Source of the DNA: Salvator merianae
Lineage: Eukaryota > Chordata > Lepidosauria > Squamata > Teiidae
NCBI GenBank assembly: GCA_003586115.2
Contig: QVOM02000073.1
Coordinates: 42,917,145-42,981,144 of the forward strand
Direction of reading: 5' to 3'
DNA: 64,000 bases
Shown here in pieces: positions 34,403-46,759 of the stretch. The first letter of the stretch is position 1, and each line of letters starts with the position of its first letter. The notes below the pieces were generated by a model, which searched no databases, had not been told where the DNA came from, and saw nothing but the letters and a program-made list of their open reading frames with translations. The translations under genes were made by a program, and so were the position numbers.

Positions 34403-34782
34403 CCCAGAATTAACTTAGTAGGTTATTTTTTAACCCTTATTCATATACAGTAGGTGTAAAAAATAAACAAAACAATTATATTTGTGAGGTAGATTTTCCC
34501 CAGAGTTACTAATGCTGAAAAATCAGCAGAAAATCAGTTTTCTATATCCTTTCCTTTGTTCTGAAGGTTCTATTATTCAAGAAAATATTATGCATAAATC
34601 CAGACAAAACCTTCTATTTCTTGCCCCAAAAGCTTTAATTTAAAAGGAAACAAAGAAAAAAGTCCTTTTTATGGAGCTAACAAGGGAAGCTGGACTCTTA
34701 AAAGTCTTTGACTAATGAAAGACCATCTGGAGGTTCTCTGCTTTTTGTCTTAGTGTAAAATATCCAAGCATAGTTTGCTCAG

Positions 34783-36150
34783 GGCCTGGTGACCTTGCAA
34801 GAAATGGTTGTATGTTTCACTAATAAGGAAAGGGCTCTGCTGGATCCAGGCCAATGTTCTTTGGACAAAAAACTTTGGACAAAGTTCATGGAGGAAAGTT
34901 ATGAGATGCTGGCATCCATGAAATTGAATCTTGTCACTTGTTGGGAAGAAACTGCAAATCTGTTTATTCAGATTCCCAAATAAGAGGAACCAGTTGTGTG
35001 TGATGTATAGAATATGAAGAATTTGGGGGATTCATATCTTGTATCACCAGAAAGAACCATGGAGGAAACAGGTCAGGAGAAGCATTGTAATCAAAAAGGA
35101 CAAGAAAGTCAGAAGGGAAACCAGGGAATCCAAGAAAAGGAAATAAGAAATAGTCTAATTCACAGCATGCTAGTCCGTCTGTGCTACAGGTTTGCAAGAA
35201 CATAGAAGGAGAGAGGAAAAGCCTCACAATCTAAAAAAATATTCAGAGTGGAAAAAAAAGAAAAAAGTCAGTGAAATTTTCAAGAGGGAAACCAGGCAGT
35301 TATATTGAATGTTAAAAGAGCCTTAGGCCCTTTCTACACTGCCCCTTATTGTGAAACAAATTCTGGAATACAGGGCAGCATGTTTGCACACTAGTGTGGA
35401 CTAGGCCAAGCCCTACTCCACTCATGTTTTATCCACATTGGACAAAATGTGACCCAGGTTAGGATGCAGAAAATGTAGAGGTCTACAACTGGCCCAGGAG
35501 TATTATACCAGACTATGAAGGCATGCGGATGCCATGCCCTTATGGTCCAGTAAACTAAGGGGGACTCTTTGGGGCAGCACTGCAGAAAATGTTGCTGAAA
35601 ATATGTTTGCCACAAAAACTGGCAGGCTGGAAACTCCGAAGGTTTAGAACTTTTGTTAGGCTTTTGAAGCCTTGATGTTGCCTCTGAGGGTTCTCTGGAA
35701 GCAGCAGCAAGGACTGGAGAAGAATGAGTTGTCCATCAAGTTACTTGTTCCAGGACAGGCCCACCCTGTACTGGAACATCACACACAAGTGTGGAAATGT
35801 CCTTAGTTTAGATCAAACATGAGAAAAGAACAGTTGCAAAAATCTGGAACATGGAAAGAAACTGCATGCCTAGAAGAGGCTTCATAGACATCACTGAAAA
35901 CATAAAGGGAAAAAATAATTTAAGTGTGTAGAATGCAAAAAATGTTTCAGTGGTAGGTCAACACTTACAAGATGATAAAGATTCTACACAGGTGAGGGAC
36001 CCTGAAAATATATGGAATGTGGAAAAAAGCTTCAGTGCTAAGTCAGAACTTGCCAGACATCAAAGACTGCATATGGGAAGAAACCCTATACCTGTATGGA
36101 ACTTTGATCCTACAAGAATTAACAGCAACAGAGTAGAAATGTCACTGTAA
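34783..36150 (+). pseudogene. KRAB/C2H2 zinc-finger pseudogene, split by a MITE
   Basis: KRAB zinc-finger proteins are nuclear repressors that recruit TRIM28. At 34783 an acceptor-like 'tttgctcag' is followed by 'LVTLQEMVVCFTNKERALLD' and then 'ESYEMLASM' (to about 34920), a clear KRAB A box. The same frame runs on through 'LVTCWEETANLF', stops at 34981 and 35018, and a linker 'SPERTMEETGQE' to about 35322. A 477 bp MITE follows. Beyond it, zinc-finger traces read 'CVECKKCFSGRSTLT' (about 35926) and 'KSFSAKSELARHQRLHMGR' (36020-36080). These keep the CxxC or HxxxH halves and the 'TGEGP' linker, with stops and a frameshift. It cannot make a working protein. KRAB and fingers without a normal intron between may mean a retrocopy. 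Confidence 0.8.
35326..35802. mobile_element. MITE inside the zinc-finger pseudogene, TTA target duplication
   Basis: The left end is GGCCCTTTCTACACT, and the right end is AGTGTGGAAATGTCC, an inverted match at 12 of 15 positions. TTA is present on both sides (35323-35325 and 35803-35805). Length is 477 bp with no transposase frame. Ends and TTA duplication fit a PIF/Harbinger-type non-autonomous element, related to but distinct from family A. Confidence 0.7.
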
Positions 36151-37440
36151 ATCAGCCATTTTTTGGTCCATCACAGGAACCAACAGGGTTTTTGGTCTTC
36201 GAGTCCCTTTCTCACCCCTCATACATCCACATAGGTTGAGGAGGTGCCCTCTCCCAATTGAATTGGCCTCAGTGTAATTTAAACATAATTATCAGTAGGT
36301 TGCTGCTGTTTGAGGCTAGGGTGATATGGGGTCCTTAGGTGCCTATATGACTGATACCTACATTTTGCATGCCATATCAACTTGACAAACAGAAAAGGAA
36401 GAGGAAACATTAAAAGCAAACAATTAAAAATCGATGTTATAGCAAGCATCTATGCTCATTCCTTCTGGAATTTTGTTCTTCACCAAAAGCAGTATTATTG
36501 TGTAGTTGGCCTTATGCTGTATTGCATTGCATGGCATTGTGCTGTATCTCAGCCTTTCCCAACTAGATGTACAGCAACTGGGCTACAATTCTCATTACTC
36601 CTGCACAGCATGTTGTGGCAGTTGAACTCCACAAAACAAGCACAGACCTGGAAAAGTCTGTACTATGGCTTAGATTCACAGCACAAGTCAAAGGGCAAGA
36701 GTCTTCTCCTAGCCTCATTTTGGTGCCTCTATCATGTCTTTCTTATACCATACACGTGAGCCAAATATTTCAAGAACACTTCCTGCTTTGCACAATTTTT
36801 GATCTATGTCATCTATCTGTGGGTTATATGACATCATTTGAGCTCCCTCCAGAAATTTAAGGCATGCAATGAAATCAGAAAGATTTGACTTTATATACAT
36901 GCCTAGCAATGATAAGTAGACGTATGCCACCTTTTATGAGAATGACAAATATGATAAGAAGCATCAATAGCTGTGTTTTGTGTGCCATACCTGAGTCTCC
37001 TATTCTCCACATAAACCTTCATATAATGAGAAAAATGAAGAATGAAAATAAACCAATGAAGATAGAATTATTTTCTTTTCATTTTCAATTTTTTTCCCTT
37101 TACTCATATCTACAACTATAGTAACTGAGCTAGGAATGTGACTAATATCCCAAGGAATTGTTTCATTTTTCAAATGTAATATCAGTTAAGGTGTATGGTT
37201 TCACAAGCAATGAAGTAATCAAGATAACCAATTGTAAATTGCATTTATATGCATAGGCTTTGTCACACTTTAGTTGCATGATGTTGTCTACAAGCCTTAA
37301 GTTGTCACTGCTGGCTGCCATGGAGCTGCTTGAAGGGTCCAACCCCTCCACCCTCACCCAGCCACTGCCACCCTGATACCTCCCCAATGCCCTACTGTGC
37401 TGTAGCTGCTGCACATAGCCAAACTGGGTAAAAGATAAGC
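36151..37440. other. Mostly unassigned
   Basis: Near 36545-36640 there is 'ctcagcctttcccaactaga' and 'gggctacaattctcattact', a fragment of a widespread squamate palindromic repeat. The rest shows no gene. Confidence 0.4.
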
Positions 37441-37660
37441 TTTACCCCCCACACACCATGCCACACCACACTGTGTCATGCCACCCCCACCCCTCCCATA
37501 CCATGACACACCGTCCATGCTGTGCAATGCCATGCCATACCACACTGTGCTGTGCCAAGCACCCCCCCCCACTCCCTGCGTCCTACAGCACTGAACCACC
37601 CCACTCTGCACACCATGCTGAGCCACCTCCATCACACCACCCCTCCCCTTTACCATGAAG
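37441..37660. repeat. C-rich degenerate tandem repeat
   Basis: Repeated short words such as 'atgccataccacactgtgct' and 'ccatgccacaccacactgtg', with a C-run at 37560-37570, make up about 220 bp of strand-asymmetric C/A-rich DNA. Units vary in length. Open frames on both strands (37354-37701) are side effects. Confidence 0.6.
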
Positions 37661-38664
37661 GTTAGGCAGTGGTGTGTTGTCTTTTTGGTCACATTAGGCA
37701 TGACCAGGCCATTTCAGGCCAAAAGAGCCTGACTTTCCATTCCATCCCTAAGATGGAATGTCAGACCAGGGTGTGACTGAGGCCTTCAACAGGGCAAAAA
37801 TTTACCTTGGATTTATATCCTCCTTTAATTTACTTTTGAAGCATCAATCACTCAATGTTATGCTCTATAAGAGAATGCTACTATTTATCAGGATTTTTAA
37901 TATATAGATATAGATATATGGTTATCCCTTGAAATTTATAGTGGTTTGGTTCCCAGAAAATAGTATGAATTGCAAAGCTTGCAAATTTTAAGAGAGCCAC
38001 TAAACAGCTAATTCTTTCAGTACTTCTTAACTCCAAAGCCACAAAAATGCTAGTTTGCTCCCTTCTTTCTACTGCAAAATGCAAGCTCTCTGAGCTGATT
38101 TTTTTTTTCCTACTGATGTTTCACTTCTAGGCTACCCAGCCTGGCTCCTAGTCAGGTAGGAAAACATCTGCATAAAGACAATTCTGCTCAGAGAACTCTA
38201 ATAATGCAGCAACATTTTATAGGCATGGAACTATGGTGGTAACAGGAGTCTTTTACTACCAACAAAGTAAACATCAAGCACATCCTGTGCCATCTATTGG
38301 AGACTTGCTTGGATTAGAATTTATTTGAGTGGGTTACTTTCTCTCTTTAATGGCAATTGAGGTTTTATAGGTGTTCTAAGATCTTCACATTTAGATTATC
38401 AAGTCACTTCTTACAAGCATACTTTAGCAAGAAACATGATAAATAAGAACTCATAAGACAAAATTTCTTCAGTACTCAAATATCATGTTGGTATGGGGGT
38501 TATAGTAAGTCATAACAATTTGCAGCAGCAGTGAGAACTTTTCAGAAGATTGCAGTAAGTTAACATTGAGGAAGAAACTTGCTGATTTCAAGCTTATCAC
38601 AAAAACGCATTCTTGAAGTAGCAGATCCTGCATTAATTTTTATAAACATTGATAGTAGACTATT
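37661..38664. other. Unassigned stretch
   Basis: No gene or clear repeat; a TATAGA run lies near 37903-37918. Confidence 0.35.
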
Positions 38665-39132
38665 GGGACCTTTTTACACTTGCCATATTAGAACAGGATA
38701 ATTACCCTTTTCTAATGTCGAATGGACCTGTGGGGCCCTAGACTGGAATATCAGCACAATACCAGCATTTGCACTGTAAATGCTGGCATCCTGCTCATGA
38801 TCTTCACCATGACAGTGACCAGGAAGCATCCAGCCACTGCCATAGTGACCAGCAGCACCATGGATCACTCAGGCACATGCAAGTGGGATTCCACAGCAGT
38901 GCAGCTGCAGCTGTGGCATGTTGCACGGCCATGTATTCACACCTGAAAGCAAGTGCAATTCACTTTACCAGGAACAGGCTAGCTACTCCCAGTCATGTTG
39001 TGGAGCTCCACAACTAACCACAATTGGGAGCAGCTGGAGTCTGCTCCTGGTTGTGTCGGCCACTGCATGGTGCAGATGCACTTGCCAAGTGAGTGTGCAG
39101 ATGCTCACTAGGCAAGAAGTGCAACAAGGTCC
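38665..39132 (+). mobile_element. Family A MITE
   Basis: Starts GGGACCTTTTTACACTTGCC and ends GTGCAACAAGGTCC, diverged family A ends. The interior carries 'accagcatttgcactgtaaa', 'atgacagtgaccaggaagca', 'attgggagcagctggagtct' and 'cactgcatggtgcag' blocks, in the same order as 42786. At 468 bp its length equals that of the 42786 copy. No TWA duplication is visible. Confidence 0.65.
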
Positions 39133-42100
39133 TCAGTTAAAAAAAAAAATCCAGGATAATGTAGTGGTTGTGGTTGCTCCTAATAAATATTGTAGATTTA
39201 TCAAGTCATCTAATGTACAAATTTTGACTGCCTTGGAAAAGAAGGGGGACTGGTAGTTAGCTGCAGGGACAGGATTTCTTCACTGGGCTGACCAATCAAA
39301 CCATCCCTTTTTGGGTGCACCAATATTGGTGGTGCTGTCACCAAGTGCTTGCTGGAGGCCCAGTCACCTCCATGTGGCCGATTTCTGTACCTGGGAGCAG
39401 GCCAGGCATGGGGGCCATACAGTCACCATATTCCTCATCAATGTGTGTCTTCTTATAATGCACACTGGCATATAGAACCCACAATCTGAACACAGATCTG
39501 GTGTGGTCCTCATGGACTGTGCAGAAGTCACTTAATACTCTAGTCACTCCAAGCTAAACTGTCCTTAATTGCTGCAATTATTCTGAGGATTTTTCTTTCA
39601 TCTCAGAGCAACCAGACATCCATGGTCTCCCAGCTTGACTCTCTTTCTCTCCCTCTGACTGACTCTTCTCCCCACAATTCCTAATTCAGTCTGTTTCCTG
39701 TCTTCCCATTGGCTTGCAGCAGACGGACATGAACTGAAGCCAAATGGGAGATCTTCCCAGAAGCCTTTGCTGGAGCTCCTGGCTACCCTTTGTTACAGGC
39801 CATGCTCTGGGTGTGAGTTTATGTTTGGGAATTAGCCTACCTGGGCATTAGACCATTTTAGGGATCGATTGATCGGGCAGGTTTTAATTACACTAACAGC
39901 TGGCACAAAAAGCCCAGATAAAGAGGAGGTAATCCTTGAAAACAATGGTGCGTCTTTATTAAAACCCAGAAAAAAGAAATAACAATAATCAATGTAATTT
40001 GTTAGAATTAACTAGTTTCGTAGGTAGCATAGGTAGTTGGGCACTTGAAAAGGGAACAGAAAAGTGTTGACTCCAAACTTAAGTAAGGAGACCTAGTTAG
40101 TGTGTGTGAAAGCTAGAAAGTGGGGGGGGGGGGAGGAAGAGAGAGTCTGGAACAAGCTAGCAATGGAGACCAGAAAGGTTGCTAGCACTAAGGGTAAACC
40201 TCACCCATCTGTAGGCAGATCTTCATGCCTAAAGGAAAATTTGGGGGAAAAGATGCATAAGTCTCTTGCAGGCAAATGAGTTAAAAAGTCAGAGAGTGGG
40301 AAGTGGAAGATGCTCCACAACCCTCACTCCTTTAAGAAAAAAACAGCTCTTTTGCCAAGTGGCATGGAGAGATATATGGAAAATTCTCTTCAAGTGAAAT
40401 CATCTCAAGAGAAAAATAAAGGAAACTGCAAAGCAACAGCATCAAGGAGTATTCTTGGAAAAATCAGTAAAAGCAGCTCTCAGCCAGGGAAAATGGGGAT
40501 GAGACAGATGATCGTTCTTCATTCTTCCTCTTTTCCTAGTTAATTATGCCTTTATTCTAGTTATGTATCCCCTAACTTATATTAATGGAAAAACCTGAAC
40601 TTTTACATTCTTTTTCCAAGTAGAAAAAGGAGCAAGCTTCACTCATTGGATGAGAAATGGATTGAAATCCTGACTTTTGATAGGTCCTTTTCAGCACAAG
40701 AATTTAAACTTATTGGTCCTTTTGGTAATAGCAAAGAAGTATGGTGAGCAGAATGAGTGTAGTCAGTCACAGACAGCTGTACTGATAGATTAATATGCAG
40801 ATAAAGAGACAAACTACACTGGTTGATGAGCTTAAATTCTGCTGTTTGCATTCTTAATAAGAAGTTCTCTAGATGTAGGTTTGAGCAATAGGACTGTTTT
40901 GATGGCCCGATACTTGCCCAATTCCTTTGTTAACCATTAATGCTTAATTTCCTGAGCTGACTCAAGCAACCAGGTTAACTTCCTCAAGAGATAAAGGAAA
41001 AATGTTGGTATTTCTACAGACAGGCTGTCCTTTTAAAAAATGGATGCAAGCAAAGGAAATTTGGTGTCTACAGGGTCCAGAATTCTGGTCAGCTTCCCGG
41101 TATTTGCAACCTTTCTGATAGTCTTATTTTATGGAATCCATGTCCATTTGTATATAAGAGTCTCTGTGCTCCTGCTCCTGTACGGCAGGACTAAGAGTGT
41201 CTGCTACACCTTGCAACCTGGTGAGAGAAATGCTGGGAGTTAATTGCTGCCTGTTGGGAATTAGCCCCCACTTTTAGTTCCTCAATGATCCTATAGTATC
41301 ATTACAGAGTCAAATGATTTTTTTAAGTACTTTCATTAAAAAAAAAAAAAAGTCTTCTCAGCTTACAGTAAGAAGTTTATGGTTAGGATTAGGATTCTTT
41401 AGCATTAACAAACCAGGAAGCCCAAATATGTCCAAAACGTAACCATCATTAAGTTTATTCATATTAGTGAAACTTGTATTATTTGTTCATAATTTACAGT
41501 GTCTGATTTTGTTTTGAAACAGTGTAATGGCCCAGAAACGTGTGTGGTTACTCCTTCTACTATTAGTCTTATTACCCTCTGTAAAAATGAAGGAATTCTT
41601 GTGAATCTGAGATTCTGTACTGTAGGACAATAGTCATGTATTTTTTCATTCTTGATTTTCCAGACTCCTAGAAGGTGCAAGGGGTCTCCATGAGTCTAAC
41701 AAACTTTTTGAATCAGATGGTCACTTTCCAACTCAAGAAGACCAGTAGTAAATATGACAACAAGAATGGAGGTACTGCTAAGGTGGCCAGAAATCTTATT
41801 TTACCAAATAACCCACCCACACACTCTATTAAAGGAGATTTCCTTTGTTTTAGGGAAGTTTTCATTCCAAGTGAAGAAATCTATTTGCAGCCACAAGCAG
41901 CCCATCTTCTTTCATGGTTCTGCAGTCAGCTGGGCTACCTGGAAAATCTAGGGCATTTTATAGTTGAACTGAAGAAAGGTGAATTACAGTACTTTAGGCA
42001 GTACTGAATCAGGAGAAAGGTTCATAGCAACACGGAAGTGTAGGTGGAGTTGAATTGAAGAGGATGATTTTGTAGGCACCTGATTAATAAGAGATTAGAT

Positions 42101-42785
42101 TCTGCGTAGGTTACATTTTATAATTCTGCAACATGTGGCCCAGAGTAGCTGAACAAATGTACTTAGCTTAACTCACATAGAGTTTTGTCCCCTGGGGCTA
42201 AGATTTTTTAAGATTACTAAGCAAGGTTCCAGAGATGGAGGTAAGGGACAGAGCCAACAGGAATATGGGTCACAATCAAAGCAATAGACTTGGTACTGCA
42301 AGAACATCCAGACTAAAGGCACCAACAGCATGAGGCACCATTTAGCAACATTGGAGGTAAAGGCAGCTGACCAAGGGTGCCCAAGGTTAGTGTTTCTGAA
42401 CCACTGTTCAGTGGAATCCTGGCCATTTGCTCTGCTGACAAGCTGCTAAAAGTCAGAGGGTAGCCTTTATCTCTAAACTCTGGTTGGAGATAAAGCTGGA
42501 CTGTAATTCAAATATGACTATCCTGCTGTTTTTCTTTTCTATAAATGACTGAAGAATCAAAGCTCTCTGTCTCATAACTTTCTGTCTTATCAGTTACTTA
42601 AGAAAACCAAGGAGAATAAGAAACAGATTGAAGGTTGCTTGCAGTGAATTTGAATTAAAAAACTATGGCTGTTTCCACACTTGCCTATTATACTGGAACA
42701 AGCTACTAACTAGTACAATTCTTCCACAGGAGACCAGTGCTGTTCTGTGCCACTGTCATCCTATGGGCTCCCTATTCCAGTTTAA
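39133..42785. other. Long unassigned stretch
   Basis: No coding domain recognised. A G-run lies at 40121-40132 and an A-run at 41337-41351. Antisense-type 'gtctttattaaaacccagaa' near 39953 could be the end of an LTR or LINE, but no partner is found. The short frame at 41040-41243 has hydrophobic residues but no homology I recognise. Confidence 0.35.
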
Positions 42786-43253
42786 GGGCCTGTTTGCACT
42801 TTCCACCATGGAATGTTCACCAGTGAATATTCCACAGTCAAATAGACCCCATAGCATGGGCACTGTCTGAACTGCGGGGTCTTAGAAAAGAATGCCAGCA
42901 TTTGTGGTACAAATGCTGGTGTTCTGCTTGCATTCCTCACCATAACAACATCTGGGAAGTGTCCGGCTGCTGCCATGGTGACCAGCAATGCTGCGGATTG
43001 TGCAGGTGCAGCCTCACCACACAGACACAGTCCCACCATCTTGCGGGCACAACCGGACTGTGCAGCTGCGCGTTTACCGGGAGCAGTTCAGCTGCTCCTG
43101 ATACAGCTATGGAGTATGATTTAGTGCTCCATAGCTAAGAAAGATCAGAAGCAGCTGGAGTCTGCTCCTGATCGCATGGGCCTCTGCAAAGTGCAGAGGC
43201 ACTTGACTAGTAAGAGTCCCTGGGGCTCACTGCCTTCAAGTATGAACAGGCCC
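42786..43253 (+). mobile_element. Family A MITE, full length, reference copy
   Basis: The left end is GGGCCTGTTTGCACTTTCC after TAA (42783-42785), and the right end is AGTATGAACAGGCCC. Length is 468 bp. Inside are a GGAATGTTCACCAGTGAATATTCC inverted pair near the left end, 'ccagcatttgtggtacaaat', and a 'ctatggagtatgatttagtg' plus 'ctccatag' hairpin. The right flank (TGC) no longer matches TAA. It is used here to order blocks in the other copies. Confidence 0.75.
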
Positions 43254-43600
43254 TGCCTGTAGTACAACCATACTAATGCCATCTGTTATGCTCCAGGCTT
43301 CATCACTTCCATACCTGGATGGAACAAGAGCATTCTGGACTCAGCAAAACGTCTTGAGGTCTGTGCATCACTGCTGCTGCCCCATCTACACAGCCTACAC
43401 ACATCTCCTGAAGATCACTTTTAAATAGAGATTTTTGTAAAAAAAAAATAGGTGAATTTTGTGCAAGTTCTTGTTTCCTCCCGGTAACGTGTGAAACTGC
43501 AGATTTGTGCAAGTGCATAAGACTCAACTTTTTTTTCTCTTTTAAAGGAAAGCTAGTTATCTGAAGGATAGCCTTCTCCCAGATAGACCTACTCAAGCAT
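43254..43600. other. Unassigned stretch
   Basis: No gene or repeat recognised; an A-run lies at 43439-43449. Confidence 0.35.
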
Positions 43601-43784
43601 TGAAATCTCAAGAAGAGGGCCTTCTTGTAGTTCCTCCTATCTCAGAGGTGCAATGGGCAGGGGCATGCAAGAGGGCCTTTTCTGTAGTGGTTCCCAGACT
43701 TTGAAACAGCCTCCCTCTGGAGGTTTTCCAATGCTCTCCTGCAGGGAGGGAAGGTTATATTTTAAATATGCTTTAAGAATTCTA

Positions 43785-43815
<31 letters not shown>

Positions 43816-43885
43816 GTCTATATCCTATCCCAAGGACTTTCTGGTGAAGGGTGGGATATAAACTATTAAATAAATAAGATAATAA
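43601..43885 (+). mobile_element. L2-like LINE 3' end with TCTG microsatellite
   Basis: The frame near 43670 reads 'RAFSVVVPRL.NSLPLEVF', the ending of L2-clade ORF2. An (TCTG)n run (43782-43813) sits in the untranslated part. The end is 'gtgggatataaactattaaa' plus an AATAAA-type tail. It is 5'-truncated and diverged. Confidence 0.65.
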
Positions 43886-44239
43886 AATAAAAATCACATT
43901 GAAAAAAGAGCCAGATGGGCGTTAATTCAGAACTGTTTGAATGCTGTCTTTGAAGACAGCAGCCAGACATTGGCAAGACCATAGAGACCACCTTGTTCTG
44001 CTCCACATGTGTGCTGCAAACATGATGCATGAGTAATGGGGGCTGGAGCAATCACTGGCTGAGGTGGGCGGTGCCTTGGATGGGAGCTGTGTTGCCTGGA
44101 ACAACTATGGCAGCTCTACAGTGATGTTGGTGTTAGGCTGGAACTGACAGCACTCCGCCCTCACAATGTGGACTGTGCCATGGACTAGAACAGGCTGGAG
44201 TGGACTAGTGAGATTGGTCCAATGAAGGTAAGCTTTTGC

Positions 44240-44320
44240 ATTCCATTTTCATTGGTGTGACCTGCCCTGAGTCTTTCAGGTACAGGGTGGGATAAAAATG
44301 CAAATAAATAAATAAATGGC
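44240..44320 (+). mobile_element. L2-like LINE or SINE tail fragment
   Basis: 'ctgccctgagtctttcaggt' and 'acagggtgggataaaaatgc' plus (AAAT)n is the same tail as at 43850 and 60490. Confidence 0.6.
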
Positions 44321-45159
44321 CTATTGATCATTATACAGCACACTGAGCAGGGTATATAGGTTGCTGAGGTTACAGGCTTCTCTACTAAGATAAATAGTAT
44401 TTATGTTTTAAATTCCAGTAATCATGTGTTTGAATATCTACATATAAACTGTTTTGTATTCTCTTTCAGCCCTTTTTTGGCAATGCATACCTGGCCACGC
44501 TTATAGGACATGATTGTCCCTATCCTTTGTTTGTTTAGCTAACACTGATTGTAAACACCTGAAGAGGGCTTAATTTGAAAGTTAATTGGATTCTCTCCAT
44601 TTTCCTCACTGCAGAATACAAATAAGGGAAAAATAAATCACTGCACATATGCATTACATTGATTTATTTATTTATCTATCATGTTTCACAGAAATATTTT
44701 TATTTATCAATATTTATGCTCACATTTTAACTTCCTTCCCCCATTTACAGGAATGTCTATTTGCTACACAGTAATTTATAAGCATACTCTTAAAAAAATA
44801 GTGTAGTTTTCTGATATTAAGACCAAACATGCTTTTTAAAATTCTTTTGAAGAGTGGTCTGATGTGCAAATCCTATGTTACACAGTAAGTTGCATTTAAA
44901 AAAATGCAGAACTTATACATCTGTCCCATGACTAGAATTCTCTGGAGGTTCACAAAAACATTCTTTAAAAAAAAAAAAAAAACCTCATACATATAGCCTA
45001 CAATTAAAAGGATTATTATTTAAAAGAATAAGCACCTTAATCTATATGTGATTTGAACATGTGTGAAGAGATCAGGACAAACAAAAATATCTTCATCCAG
45101 GGTCTACAGACTACAGCAAAGGTACTTGGAGCCTCTCTAGGAAGGTTAATCCATATAGG
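44321..45159. other. Unassigned AT-rich stretch
   Basis: No gene; an A-run near 44968-44981. Confidence 0.35.
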
Positions 45160-45310
45160 TGGGTATATATGAGATAAGGCATTCATTTTAAATAACTTGG
45201 TTCTGAGCTATTTTGGACTTTAGAAATAAAACCAACACTTTAAACTGGGCTTTGATTGATAGCTGCAGACTGGTAACCAGTGTAGTTGCTGGCATGCTGA
45301 TGTGATCAGT
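45160..45310 (-). mobile_element. L2-like 3' region fragment, antisense
   Basis: 'actttaaactgggctttgat' and 'agactggtaaccagtgtagt' are the antisense of a block often seen in squamate LINE 3' regions and follow the order of the 1591 repeat. Confidence 0.45.
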
Positions 45311-45808
45311 TCTAGTTAATTTTAACTCTTATGCCATGATGTGAAGTGTTTATCCATTTGTTTTCTATAGCTCATTTGTGTAATACTACAATCTTAATTT
45401 AAGTCAGTGGGAGGTGCCTGGTGGGGTGGAGCTCTGTGGAAGTGCTATCTTCCCCATGTCACACGGTGTTTCCATATGGCCTACTGGAATGAAGAGGAGA
45501 AACTGTTTCATCTATTACAGGGAGAAAATACCCCAATGACACAAAGTTCTTGATGGAAGCCGCACACCTCAGAAAATATATGTACAGAACAGAATGTGGT
45601 AAATACAAGGGATGGGGACAGCTGATCATTCTGTTCTTGGTTTCATGTTAAAGTACTTGTACATTTTAATATATGATCATATGACTAAACAATAAACAAT
45701 AAACAAACAGTGAAGTGCAATGGGTACAAATGAAGCAGCGACTTAGGCGCTTGGATTGAAAGTGCTGTTTCACTCCCTCGTTCCCAAGCTCCTTGGGCAG
45801 TCAACTGA

Positions 45809-46350
45809 GGGCCTGTTCACACTTACCCTCTAGTGAGCATCTACACACTCACTAGAGAAGTGCTCCTGCATTTTGCAGAAGCTCCAGCAATCGGGAGTGG
45901 CTGTAGCTGCTCCAGATCATCAGGTTTGCCAAAAGCTGTAGAAAATCTGCTAAACATCAGATTCACCTATTTTTTTGGCGGTTTTTTTTTCCACATTTTC
46001 TATGGCTAGGTTAACTGGTTTGGCAATTTCTGTGGCCAGTCTGCAGATCACTGCTAGCTGTGGAGCACAAAACTGAGCTCCATAGCTGTAGCAGGAGCAG
46101 CTGAACTGTTCCCAGTATGCAGCATTTGCAGCAACTTCCTGGTGTGAACGCTGCAAGCTGCAGTATGGCCGTGGCTGTGCAGTTACACACTGTGTCCCTG
46201 GTTGCCATGATAGCAGCTGGACATTTCCCCAGCTGCTGTCATTGCGGGGCAGCCAGCATTTGCACTGTGAGTTCTGGAAGCACATTTCTGGGATCTTCTA
46301 GCCCTTGTGGTACTAGATTTGAATGTTCCAAGGTGGAAAGTACGCAAAGA
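45809..46350 (-). mobile_element. Family A MITE with an internal insertion
   Basis: Starts GGGCCTGTTCACACTTACC after TGA. The blocks 'gtgctcctgcattttgcaga', 'agctgtggagcacaaaactg' and 'agccagcatttgcactgtga' are in minus order. About 45921-46045 is extra DNA with its own short inverted arms ('ggtttgccaaa' and 'tttggcaa'), missing from other copies. The far end is decayed. Confidence 0.55.
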
Positions 46351-46759
46351 CCCACATTCTTTGTAGAGACTTTGTGATGCTGAGAGTGGGAATGTCTTGC
46401 ACCAGATACATCACAGAGATTCCTGTAGTGGTAACTGGAGACACAGTCAAAGAAGGAATTACAGAAACAAATGTTAATCCTGAATCCTTCCATTTTGATT
46501 TTTTGAAAAGGTAATAAACAAATTTTAAGGCAGCTACAAAAGCCTTGTTAATCTGATTTGGATTTAGAGCCTTTCTGTTCTTACGTGTGGAATGGTCCCT
46601 GAAGACAACTAGTGGTCTTCTTTCCACACCTTGGTATGTTCCATGGGAGGCAACTCCTACTGCTAGTAAGCTCCATTCATATTGGATGGAGCACCAAATG
46701 GCCATCTAATCTGAGACACTGGTAAACCTTTAAAAAAAAAAAATTAAAAAACTTTTTAA

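Noticed and set aside
37354..37701. Open frames on both strands
   Set aside because: Side effect of the C-rich degenerate repeat; no domain.
41040..41243. Short frame with a hydrophobic segment, possible small membrane protein
   Set aside because: Only 67 codons, no homology recognised, no conservation evidence, and set in unassigned non-coding DNA.
39835..41266. 13 bp direct repeat (TTGGGAATTAGCC) flanking a 1.4 kb block, as if a target duplication
   Set aside because: A 13 bp match is expected by chance several times in 64 kb. The block has no recognisable LTR or LINE parts at its edges.
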